Part shown: positions 1 through 6,192 of the stretch, in pieces
Layout of the letters: each line of letters begins with the position of its first letter
Position numbering within the stretch: the first letter of the stretch is position 1
Source of the DNA: Magnetovibrio sp.
GTDB taxonomy: Bacteria > Pseudomonadota > Alphaproteobacteria > Rhodospirillales > Magnetovibrionaceae
NCBI GenBank assembly: GCA_016763895.1
Contig: JAESSV010000120.1
Coordinates: 1-6,936 of the forward strand
Direction of reading: 5' to 3'
DNA: 6,936 bases
Program-made: the position numbers and the translations under genes
The notes under the pieces: generated by a model
Told to the model about the DNA's origin: nothing
What the model saw: the letters and a program-made list of their open reading frames with translations, nothing else
Database searches by the model: none

Positions 1-121
1 AGCCTTTCGTGACAACGACCGCACCCGCCGAGAATTTTTATCCATGGTCACCAATCCATCGGGTATTGCAACGGTTCACGTATAAAGCCTTGACCACCCG
101 TCTCAAGCAGTGAAGATTACG
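1..121. other. Left-edge region with no supported gene
   Basis: No convincing coding sequence is visible. On the plus strand one frame is open from the window edge to a TGA at 111-113 and another to a TAA at 83-85. On the minus strand a 15-codon frame starts at an ATG at 45 and runs off the left edge. None of the short peptides resembles a family I recognise. Any of them could be the end of a gene outside the window, and the 22-bp repeats that follow leave open that this is the inner part of an insertion-sequence end. Confidence 0.4.
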
Positions 122-187
122 CCCTGGGGCAACATTCTAAACACCCTGGGACACCATTCTGAACACACTGGGACAACATTTGGTACA
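122..187. repeat. Three tandem degenerate 22-bp repeats upstream of trkH
   Basis: Three head-to-tail 22-bp units lie at 122-143, 144-165 and 166-187. Each follows the pattern CNCTGGGRCAMCATT followed by a variable stretch ending in ACA. Units 1 and 2 differ at three positions, and unit 3 diverges mainly in its last third. The array ends 24 bp before the trkH start codon. A period of 22 bp is about two helical turns, so the units would present the same face of the DNA. Two readings are possible: direct-repeat binding sites for a regulator of trkH, or the multiply repeated end of an IS21-like element lying to the left. The sequence does not decide between them. Confidence 0.75.
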
Positions 188-211
188 GGCAAAAGGTTCG
201 GTTAGCGATCC

Positions 212-1666
212 ATGATGGATTTTAGACCCATTTTTGTAATCTTAGGCGTACTGCTGGCGACTTTGGCGCTGAGCATGTGCATACCTGCGTTTGTGGATGC
301 CTCAAATGACAATCCCGATTGGAAAGTCTTTGCCATTTCCGCCAGCCTGACGTTGTTTGTTGGCATCAGCTTTTTCTTGAGTTCGTCAACGGGCGAGGGG
401 CGCATGAACTTAAATGTGCGCCAGGCCTTTGTTATGACCACGTTGAGCTGGCTGATCTTGACCGTCTTTGCGGCTCTTCCGTTCATGCTTTCGGAACTTG
501 AACTCACCTATACCGATGCTTTTTTCGAAGCCATGAGCGGGATCACCACCACCGGGTCCACGGTGATTACGGGGCTGGACCATGCCCCGCCGGGGATTTT
601 AATGTGGCGCGGCATTCTGCAATGGTTAGGCGGCCTTGGTATTGTTGTGATGGCCATTGCCGTGATGCCGATGATGGGCGTTGGCGGCATGCAAATGTTT
701 AAAGTCGAAGCGTTTGATGCCGGGGAAAAAGTATTGCCCCGCGCGGCTCAGATTTCCATGGCTTTGGTGCTGATATATGCCTTGCTGACCATCATGTGGG
801 GGATGATGTTGTGGGGGGCGGGCATGACGCCGTTTGAGTCCACCATTCATGCCATGACGACCATTGCCACGGGCGGTTTTTCCACCTCTGACGGGTCCGT
901 GGGGCATTTTGACAGCTGGACCATTGATCTGATCATCACCTTGGGCATGATTGTCGGTTCCATGCCATTTTTGTTGTTCATGCAAGTGGTCCGTGGAAAA
1001 CCTATGCAATTGTGGCGCGATGAACAGGTCCGGGGTTTTATCGCCATTTTGGTCTTTATTGTTTTTGTGATGACCGCGTTGTTGTGGTTTGAAACGGGAC
1101 TGCCACCCTTGCAAGCCTTCCGCTATGCCGCCTTTAACGTGGTTTCGATCATGACCGGAACGGGCTATGCCACCGATGATTATGGATTGTGGGGCAGCTT
1201 TGCCCTGCCGATTTTCTTTTTCATTATGTTTATTGGTGGCTGTGCCGGGTCGACCACTTGTGGCATCAAGATTTTCCGTTTTCAGGTCTTGTATGCCGCA
1301 GCACGGGTTCAGGTTCGCCACCTGCTTCAGCCCCATGGCGTGTTCATTCCTTATTATAACCACCGCCCCATTCCCGACACGGTTATTGTGTCGGTGTTGA
1401 GCTTCTTTTTTGTGTTTGGTCTCTCGTTTGCGGCCTTGGCGTTGGGGCTTGGCATCTTAGGGCTAGACTTTCTCACCGCCATCAGCAGTGCGGCCACCGC
1501 CATCGCCAATGTTGGGCCCGCCCTGGGTCCCATTGTCGGGCCATCGGGCACCTTTGCATCCTTTCCCGATGCGGCAAAGTGGTTGATGGCGGCGGGTATG
1601 TTGCTGGGGCGTTTGGAATTGTTTACCATCTTGGTGTTGTTTTCCCGCACCTTCTGGCGGGGCTAG
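212..1666 (+). CDS. trkH: Trk-type potassium uptake protein, TrkH family membrane subunit
   Basis: This is the ion-conducting subunit of a Trk potassium uptake system in the inner membrane; in known systems it works with the NAD-binding regulator TrkA, which is not in this window. At 484 residues it matches the usual TrkH length. The four pore-loop filters of the SKT superfamily are visible: TTTGS at 112-116, ATGGFS at 219-224, TGTGYA at 315-320 and ANVGPALGP at 432-440. The intramembrane gating-loop region GGCAGSTTCGIK is at 342-353, and the classical C-terminus LLGRLELFT...FWRG is intact. The protein is hydrophobic throughout with no frameshift. Two ATG codons stand in tandem at 212 and 215; either could start it, and neither has a strong Shine-Dalgarno sequence. 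The next gene begins 6 bp after the stop, so the two are probably cotranscribed. Confidence 0.96.
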   Translation: MMDFRPIFVILGVLLATLALSMCIPAFVDASNDNPDWKVFAISASLTLFVGISFFLSSSTGEGRMNLNVRQAFVMTTLSWLILTVFAALPFMLSELELTYTDAFFEAMSGITTTGSTVITGLDHAPPGILMWRGILQWLGGLGIVVMAIAVMPMMGVGGMQMFKVEAFDAGEKVLPRAAQISMALVLIYALLTIMWGMMLWGAGMTPFESTIHAMTTIATGGFSTSDGSVGHFDSWTIDLIITLGMIVGSMPFLLFMQVVRGKPMQLWRDEQVRGFIAILVFIVFVMTALLWFETGLPPLQAFRYAAFNVVSIMTGTGYATDDYGLWGSFALPIFFFIMFIGGCAGSTTCGIKIFRFQVLYAAARVQVRHLLQPHGVFIPYYNHRPIPDTVIVSVLSFFFVFGLSFAALALGLGILGLDFLTAISSAATAIANVGPALGPIVGPSGTFASFPDAAKWLMAAGMLLGRLELFTILVLFSRTFWRG

Positions 1667-1672
1667 ACCTGA

Positions 1673-2401
1673 ATGTTGACCTTTCTCGGCATTGCTTTTT
1701 TCATTGGCATGAGCCACGCGTTAGAAGCCGATCATGTGGCCGCCGTATCCGCGCTGGCGACACGGCAAAGCCGGGTCTCGTCCATCGTCCGCACAGGTGC
1801 GGCGTGGGGCATTGGACACACCTTAACCCTGTTGGTCTTTGCCGGCATATCCTTAAGCTTGCACCTGGCCATTAATGAACAATTGGCGGGATGGTTGGAA
1901 TTTTTTGTGGGCCTTATGTTGATGGGGTTGGGGGGGCATATTTTGTTTCGTCTGGCCAAGGACCGGGTGCACTTTCACCTCCATAAGCACCCGCACAAAC
2001 ACCCGCACAAACGCGCGGGTGAACAAACTCACTTTCATGCCCACAGCCATACCACGCAAACCAACACCCCCCACGAGGCAACGGCTCATCATCACGACCA
2101 CAAGTCTTTTCCCAAGCGATCCATGTTTGTCGGCATGATGCATGGCATGGCAGGGTCAGCAGCACTTTTGGCGCTCACCGCCAGCAGCGCGCCAAGCCCG
2201 GCCGTGGGCTTGCTGTATGTGCTTTTGTTTGGAATGGGCTCTATTCTTGGCATGGCAACGCTGAGCGTGGTTATCGCCGTGCCCATCGCCTTGTCGGCCC
2301 GGTTTCTCACCTGGACCAACCGGAGCCTTCAGGCCGTTACGGGCCTTGCAACGTTTTTGATAGGCCTGTACACCGTCGTCAATCTACAGACCGTTTTCTA
2401 A
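1673..2401 (+). CDS. Nickel/cobalt transporter-like permease (NicO/UreH-type) with His-rich loop
   Basis: A 242-residue inner-membrane protein. The N-terminal segment carries HALEADH at 15-21, which fits the HX4DH signature of nickel/cobalt permeases. GIGHT follows at 46-50, and a third His-containing membrane motif, MMHGMAG, lies at 155-161. Between the two hydrophobic halves is a loop at about 100-143 with some sixteen histidines, a likely metal-binding stretch. Known relatives move Ni2+ or Co2+, or are annotated as urease-accessory UreH-like proteins; the direction of transport and the metal cannot be read from sequence. The ATG lies 6 bp after the trkH stop with only a weak, distant GGCGGGG upstream, so translation may be coupled to trkH. 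No urease or hydrogenase genes occur in the window. The loop contains a 12-bp perfect duplication. Confidence 0.85.
   Translation: MLTFLGIAFFIGMSHALEADHVAAVSALATRQSRVSSIVRTGAAWGIGHTLTLLVFAGISLSLHLAINEQLAGWLEFFVGLMLMGLGGHILFRLAKDRVHFHLHKHPHKHPHKRAGEQTHFHAHSHTTQTNTPHEATAHHHDHKSFPKRSMFVGMMHGMAGSAALLALTASSAPSPAVGLLYVLLFGMGSILGMATLSVVIAVPIALSARFLTWTNRSLQAVTGLATFLIGLYTVVNLQTVF
1988..2011 (+). repeat. 12-bp perfect tandem duplication in the His-rich loop
   Basis: CACCCGCACAAA occurs twice head to tail at 1988-1999 and 2000-2011. It is in frame and yields the repeated peptide HPHK within residues 106-113 of the metal permease. The period is a multiple of three, so gain or loss of a copy would change only the number of loop histidines. 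Confidence 0.9.
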
Positions 2402-2407
2402 GTGAGT

Positions 2408-3025
2408 TTAAGGTTTTGCGACCCAACGCGACATATAGCCTTTGATTTGCACATCCATTTGGGTATTGAAATCAGCCATAAGTTTTTCCACCAATTCCAT
2501 CCAGGCCTGTTCACGTTGGGCAAGGGTGGCATTTTCGCTGACCTCAATGGATCGTTTTGAGGTTACTCGAATGGTTCCGGTGGCGCCGCTTTTGTCCTTT
2601 GTGATGCTCATCGTCGCCTTCGCCGTGGCATCGTAACGTGTTGTCGGTTCATAGGCGAACATGCCTTTGAAACCTTTGGTTTTTTGAAGACGGGTTTCAA
2701 TGACCGAGCCATCTTGGATCACAAAATTGGCAATCCCTGTATTTTCCGGTCCGCCCACGGCAACCAAACGTGTCATTGCCCAATTAAACATGGCCTGTTC
2801 CGGCGGCGTGGAAAAGCGTTGTTCCACGTTGGGGGCATCAATGGGGCCTTTGTAATTGGATTTGATATTTATGGACGCCACATTTAAGCGGACTTTGGAC
2901 AAATGTTGAAAACCAATTTGAGCAATCGGGCCGCCGATGACTTGATCCTTCACACATCCCGAAAGGCCAAACCCCACCATTCCAACACCCAAAATTGTGC
3001 GTACAATGCGTCCAGGCTTATTCAT
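2408..3025 (-). CDS. Conserved-looking small lipoprotein of unknown function
   Basis: A 205-residue protein that I do not recognise as a named family. It starts with a lipoprotein signal peptide: N-terminal NKPGR with basic residues, a glycine-rich hydrophobic stretch, then the lipobox LSGC at 21-24, so Cys24 would be lipidated. The next residue is Val, not Asp, which by the E. coli rule favours the outer membrane. The mature part looks globular and soluble, with no further membrane segment. An in-frame ATG at 3037 would add four residues, but I chose 3025: a full GGAGG sits 5 nt upstream of it, and it places the signal peptide normally. The start overlaps the end of hslO by 8 bp, so translation is probably coupled. 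It is the last gene of the arg-hslO operon and converges on the metal permease gene 6 bp away. Confidence 0.85.
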   Translation of the reverse strand: MNKPGRIVRTILGVGMVGFGLSGCVKDQVIGGPIAQIGFQHLSKVRLNVASINIKSNYKGPIDAPNVEQRFSTPPEQAMFNWAMTRLVAVGGPENTGIANFVIQDGSVIETRLQKTKGFKGMFAYEPTTRYDATAKATMSITKDKSGATGTIRVTSKRSIEVSENATLAQREQAWMELVEKLMADFNTQMDVQIKGYMSRWVAKP

Positions 3026-3935
3026 CAGATCCTCCATAAATGCGGTCTAAATCCACGGCTGTAAAATTATAATCCGTAGCACATAATTCACAATTCACTT
3101 GGCACGTTCCGTCTGCGTCGGTCACTTCCGCCCGGGGCAGTGATTTTAAAGTCGTTTCCACCTTTTTACGTGAACATCGACATTTGTGCACCAGAGGCTT
3201 TGGCTCATACGTGCGCACGCCGTCATCATGATACAAACGATACAAAAGATCTTCTGTGGACAATTCATCATCCAACAACTCTTCGAGTTTGAGGCTGGCC
3301 AACAAAACCACCACGCGGTGCCAATTGTCTTCGACGTCGTCCGTATCTTTGCTGTTGTCATGGGGCATGCGTTGAATCAACAAGGCTCCGGCTGTGCGGT
3401 TTTTTGAGCCGACGTCTGAGCCCAAGAAAATAACCGTTTCCAGCTGTTCCGAAGTTCTGAAGTAAGTTTGCGCACAAGCCGCCAAGGTCGCACCTTCTAA
3501 GGCTACGACACCTTGGTAACGTTCCATGTTTGGGCCTTGATCGACGGTAAAGGCCAAATGCCCAGAGCCCAGCATACGGGGGACCTTTGCCCTTTCTTGG
3601 GTCGTGTCTTGGGTCGTGTCTTGGGTCGCGGCCTCGGCAACTTTATCTTCATCAAAACGCGCATAGCCGCGCAATTCACCCGAAGACGTTACATCGGCAA
3701 CCAATAAAGAAATTGGGCCATCGGATTGGACTTGTAAGGTAAACAGCCCGTCATATTTCAAGGCACTGGCCAAGGTCGCGCCCAACACCAACGTTTCCGC
3801 AAGCATTTCGGCAACGGCTTGTGGATAGGCATGGGCGTCCAAGACGTGATCCAAAGCTGGACCAATGCGCACCAAACGCCCCCGCACGTCAATACCAGCC
3901 AATTGAAAGGTTTGGGCCAAGTCAAAGTTTTTCAT
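3018..3935 (-). CDS. hslO: Hsp33 redox-regulated chaperone
   Basis: Cytoplasmic holdase chaperone that in known members is activated when oxidation releases its zinc and forms disulfides. The protein has 305 residues from the chosen start. The core domain includes DVRGRLVRIGP at 16-26, ELRGYARFDE at 87-96 and GSGHLAFTVDQGPNMERYQG at 123-142. The C-terminal zinc switch is complete: CRC at 252-254 and CELC at 282-285, with an additional Cys278. The frame is open upstream to an ATG at 4004 inside argF, but the extra 23 residues do not resemble Hsp33. The ATG at 3935 gives the normal N-terminus and lies 5 bp after the argF stop. No clear Shine-Dalgarno is seen there, so coupling to argF is likely. 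Residues 100-115 form a Thr/Gln/Asp-rich insertion produced by a 12-bp tandem repeat. Confidence 0.95.
   Translation of the reverse strand: MKNFDLAQTFQLAGIDVRGRLVRIGPALDHVLDAHAYPQAVAEMLAETLVLGATLASALKYDGLFTLQVQSDGPISLLVADVTSSGELRGYARFDEDKVAEAATQDTTQDTTQERAKVPRMLGSGHLAFTVDQGPNMERYQGVVALEGATLAACAQTYFRTSEQLETVIFLGSDVGSKNRTAGALLIQRMPHDNSKDTDDVEDNWHRVVVLLASLKLEELLDDELSTEDLLYRLYHDDGVRTYEPKPLVHKCRCSRKKVETTLKSLPRAEVTDADGTCQVNCELCATDYNFTAVDLDRIYGGSDE
3031..3035 (-). promoter_or_regulatory. Ribosome binding site deciding the lipoprotein start
   Basis: GGAGG on the minus strand lies 5 nt before the ATG at 3025 and inside the last codons of hslO. The alternative ATG at 3037 overlaps this motif and has no comparable site of its own, so the downstream ATG is preferred. 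Confidence 0.8.
3596..3631 (-). repeat. 12-bp tandem repeat, three copies, inside hslO
   Basis: Plus-strand units CTTGGGTCGTGT at 3596-3607 and 3608-3619 are identical, and a third at 3620-3631 matches for its first nine bases. Read in the hslO frame they give the repeated peptide TQDT-TQDT-TQ. The array lies between two conserved core-domain blocks, in a place where a loop length change should be tolerated. It looks like recent slippage or local duplication. Confidence 0.92.
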
Positions 3936-3940
3936 AGACG

Positions 3941-4852
3941 TTAGCTCATGCACCAGGCCAACACGCCTTTTTGGGCATGCAAGCGGTTTTCGACTTCGTC
4001 CCAAATGACCGATTGTGAGCCATCAATAACGTCCGTGGTGACTTCTTCATCCCGGTGGGCGGGCAAACAATGCATAAATATCGCATTCTCGTGGGCCAAG
4101 GCCATGCGGCGCGCATCCACTTGAAAGGGTTCCAGGTATTCACAGCGTTGCTCGGCATCTTTATCGCCCATCGACACCCAGCAATCGGTCACGATCAGGT
4201 TTGCGTCCTTGCAAGCTTCGTCCGCGTCGTGGGTGAGGGTGACATCGGCGCCTTCGCCAGCCGCCCAATCTAAAACCTTTTGGGGCACGGGCAATTCTTT
4301 GGGTACGGCAAGGCTTAAGGAAAAGCCAAAACGTTGGGCCGCATGGACAAAGCTGACCGCCATGTTGTTGCCATCGCCACACCACGTTACTTTTTTGCCT
4401 TTGATGGGGCCTTGGTGTTCTTCAAACGTCATCACATCCGCCATCAATTGACACGGATGGCTGTCGTCCGTCAGACCATTGATCACCGGGACCGTGGCGT
4501 ATTTGGCCAAGTCTAAAAGTTTTTGCGGGTCATCGGTGCGGATCATGATGGCATCCACATAACGCGACAAGACGCGGGCCGTGTCGGCAACACTTTCGCC
4601 GCGACCAAGCTGGGTGCCTTGACCGTCCATGATCACCACATCGCCACCCAATTGCTTCATCCCGACTTCAAACGACACGCGGGTGCGCGTAGACGGCTTT
4701 TCGAAAATCATCGCCAGAGTTTTGCCCACCAATGGGCGGTCAGCCTTGCCCAATTTTTGGGCCGCCTTTAAACGGACGCCCAAGTCCAAAATGGACCTCA
4801 GCGTATCTGCACTCACATCATTTAAGTCTAGAAAATGTTTAGGAGCCGTCAT
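3941..4852 (-). CDS. argF: Ornithine carbamoyltransferase, anabolic
   Basis: Transfers the carbamoyl group of carbamoyl phosphate to ornithine to make citrulline, in the cytoplasm, as a step of arginine biosynthesis. It has 303 residues, normal for the family. The carbamoyl-phosphate loop STRTR is at 54-58, HPCQ at 132-135, the ornithine-binding D...SMG at 223-229 and the catalytic-site FMHCLP at 259-264. All key residues are present. The ATG has a strong AAAGGAGAG Shine-Dalgarno at 4865-4857 with good spacing. It follows argD by 32 bp, so product and substrate steps are encoded together. The anabolic role is inferred from this neighbour and from the absence of arcA or arcC in the window. Confidence 0.97.
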   Translation of the reverse strand: MTAPKHFLDLNDVSADTLRSILDLGVRLKAAQKLGKADRPLVGKTLAMIFEKPSTRTRVSFEVGMKQLGGDVVIMDGQGTQLGRGESVADTARVLSRYVDAIMIRTDDPQKLLDLAKYATVPVINGLTDDSHPCQLMADVMTFEEHQGPIKGKKVTWCGDGNNMAVSFVHAAQRFGFSLSLAVPKELPVPQKVLDWAAGEGADVTLTHDADEACKDANLIVTDCWVSMGDKDAEQRCEYLEPFQVDARRMALAHENAIFMHCLPAHRDEEVTTDVIDGSQSVIWDEVENRLHAQKGVLAWCMS

Positions 4853-4863
4853 GGGGCTCTCCT

Positions 4864-4894
4864 TTATTTAAGCGTAGAACTCATTTAAACGTAG
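4864..4894 (-). repeat. Imperfect 14-bp direct repeat at the argD-argF junction
   Basis: On the minus strand CTACGTTTAAATGA (4894-4881) is followed 3 bp later by CTACGCTTAAATAA (4877-4864), with 12 of 14 bases identical. The first copy spans the argD stop codon and the second leads into the argF Shine-Dalgarno. The argD stop runs into an ATG (TAAATG) that opens a six-codon frame ending at the TAA in the second copy. The frame is so short that it may be chance. Confidence 0.6.
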
Positions 4895-6054
4895 CTCTGG
4901 GCCACGGTCTCGAAAATAGAAAGGGCCTCAGCAATATGAGCGTCCTGTATGATCAAAGGGGGCAACAAACGTATAACATTGTCACCTGCGGGCGCCACCA
5001 ACAAGCCTTCGGCTTCTAAGCCTGCTTTGAAGTCCCGATTTACGATCGCATCTTTCAACTTAATGCCACGCATCAAGCCTAGGCCCCGCGTTTCGTCAAA
5101 TACAGTGGGGTATTTTTCCACAAGGCTGTGCAAAGCAGCGTCTAAAACTTTACCCATTTGGGTCACATGTTCGAAAAAACCATCTTGGGTTAAAATGTCA
5201 AACACCGCGTTGCCGACCGCCATGCCCAAAGGATTGCCGCCGTATGTGGTGCCGTGGTTGCCGACGCCCAAAACACCGGCGGCTTCGGTGGTGAGGCACG
5301 CGCCCAGCGGAAAACCACCGCCAAGACCTTTGGCCGTGGACACCACGTCCGGGATCACGCCCGCCCATTCATGGGCAAACAATTTTCCGGTCCGGCCCAT
5401 GCCGCATTGCACTTCGTCAAACATCAACAACAGCCCAAATTCATCGGCGATTTCACGCAGGCCTTGAAGATAACCTTCCGGCGCCGGACGCAACCCGCCT
5501 TCGCCTTGAACAGGTTCCACCAAAATCGCCGCTGTTTTGTCGGTAATGGCGGCACGCATTTCGTTTAAATTGCCGTGGGCCACTTGATCAAAAGCATCAA
5601 TGACGGGGGCAAATCCTTCTAAAAGCTTGGCTTGGCCGGCCGCCGCTATGGTCGCCAAGGTGCGTCCATGAAATGCATTTTCACAACCGATCACGCGAAA
5701 CCGTTCGGGGTGGCCGTTGTCGCGTTGGTACTTGCGGGCAATTTTAAGGGCGGCTTCCAAGGCCTCGGCTCCGGAATTGCAAAAGAACACCCGATCCGCA
5801 AAAGACGCTTCAACGAACCGCTGCGCAAGGCGCTCTTGCCCCGGCGACCGATACAGGTTTGACACATGCCAAACCTTATCCGCTTGATCCTTCAAAGCCT
5901 TAACCATATGAGGGTGGTTATAGCCCAAGCAAGAAACCGCAATGCCCGCACAGAAATCCAAGAAGCGTCGTCCATCAGCCGTGTATAAATAAACGCCCTC
6001 GCCCTTTTCAAAGGCAAGATCAGACGGGGCATAAGTCGGCATCAGAGCGGACAT
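4885..6054 (-). CDS. argD: Acetylornithine aminotransferase
   Basis: PLP-dependent class III aminotransferase that interconverts N-acetylornithine and N-acetylglutamate semialdehyde with 2-oxoglutarate/glutamate; relatives may also act on succinyldiaminopimelate in lysine synthesis. It is 389 residues from the chosen start, the family norm. Visible landmarks are CNSGAEALEAALK at 92-104, FHGRT at 128-132, VEPVQGEGG at 179-187, DEVQ at 213-216, the Schiff-base lysine Lys242 in TAKGLGGGFPLGA, and GTTYGGNPLG at 268-277. The frame stays open to an ATG at 6132, but those 26 extra codons run across the hairpin and have no family likeness. ATG 6054 is preceded by AAGGAAG at 6068-6062 and gives the usual N-terminus. 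It is the first gene of the argD-argF-hslO-lipoprotein operon. Confidence 0.97.
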   Translation of the reverse strand: MSALMPTYAPSDLAFEKGEGVYLYTADGRRFLDFCAGIAVSCLGYNHPHMVKALKDQADKVWHVSNLYRSPGQERLAQRFVEASFADRVFFCNSGAEALEAALKIARKYQRDNGHPERFRVIGCENAFHGRTLATIAAAGQAKLLEGFAPVIDAFDQVAHGNLNEMRAAITDKTAAILVEPVQGEGGLRPAPEGYLQGLREIADEFGLLLMFDEVQCGMGRTGKLFAHEWAGVIPDVVSTAKGLGGGFPLGACLTTEAAGVLGVGNHGTTYGGNPLGMAVGNAVFDILTQDGFFEHVTQMGKVLDAALHSLVEKYPTVFDETRGLGLMRGIKLKDAIVNRDFKAGLEAEGLLVAPAGDNVIRLLPPLIIQDAHIAEALSIFETVAQSYV

Positions 6055-6103
6055 AAAGAGGCTTCCTTTTCTCAAAATAAAAGAATTAAATGGCAAAACC
6101 ACC

Positions 6104-6136
6104 AAAATAAAATAACCGGGTGGAAAATCCACCCGG
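6104..6136 (-). terminator. Perfect hairpin plus T-rich tract before argD
   Basis: Reading the minus strand, CCGGGTGGA (6136-6128) pairs perfectly with TCCACCCGG (6124-6116) across a 3-nt loop. The tract at 6115-6104 is T-rich but broken by two adenines (TTATTTTATTTT). This is the form of a rho-independent terminator acting on minus-strand transcription. It could end the upstream ABC permease transcript. It also lies downstream of the predicted argD promoter, so it would sit in the argD leader and may attenuate it or protect the 5' end. As DNA it is a 21-bp palindrome and could equally be an operator. Confidence 0.75.
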
Positions 6137-6146
6137 AAAGCGGGGG

Positions 6147-6175
6147 ATTATGGGAATCTTGAAGGGTTATGTCAA
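6147..6175 (-). promoter_or_regulatory. Predicted sigma70-type promoter for the argD operon
   Basis: On the minus strand a perfect -35 TTGACA (6175-6170) is followed by a 17-bp spacer and a -10 CATAAT (6152-6147), one base from TATAAT. The expected start of transcription is a G near 6141, which gives an argD leader of about 87 nt. The box begins 17 bp after the stop codon of the ABC permease, so the arg operon probably has its own promoter. The call is from sequence only. Confidence 0.75.
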
Positions 6176-6192
6176 GGTTTCTGGGTCAAGGG

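Noticed and set aside
1..45. Partial gene at the left edge on the minus strand (15 codons from ATG 45)
   Set aside because: It is too short, lacks a clear ribosome binding site and does not match any transposase or other start I recognise.
66..95. Possible trkH promoter elements (TTGCAA, TATAAA, TTGACC)
   Set aside because: No pair of these has acceptable -35/-10 spacing with a matching partner box, so I could not support a promoter call.
626..1363. A 245-codon open frame on the minus strand inside trkH
   Set aside because: It lies wholly antisense to an unambiguous TrkH. The product is rich in His, Gln, Asn and Gly with no domain, as expected from the complement of a hydrophobic membrane-protein gene.
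1853..2165. Minus-strand frames across the His-rich loop of the metal permease
   Set aside because: They arise from the complement of His codons (giving Val/Met- or Cys/Trp-rich strings), have no start signals and lie inside a well-supported gene.
3936..4004. A 23-residue N-terminal extension of Hsp33 starting inside argF
   Set aside because: It overlaps conserved argF coding sequence in another frame, has no family likeness and would displace the normal Hsp33 N-terminus.
4949..5467. A 172-codon plus-strand frame antisense to argD
   Set aside because: It is a Pro/Ser/Lys-rich shadow without a recognisable domain, opposite a complete aminotransferase gene.
6055..6132. A 26-residue N-terminal extension of ArgD starting at ATG 6132
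   Set aside because: The extension translates the hairpin and T-rich leader, does not resemble ArgD, and the ATG at 6054 has its own Shine-Dalgarno and gives the standard N-terminus.
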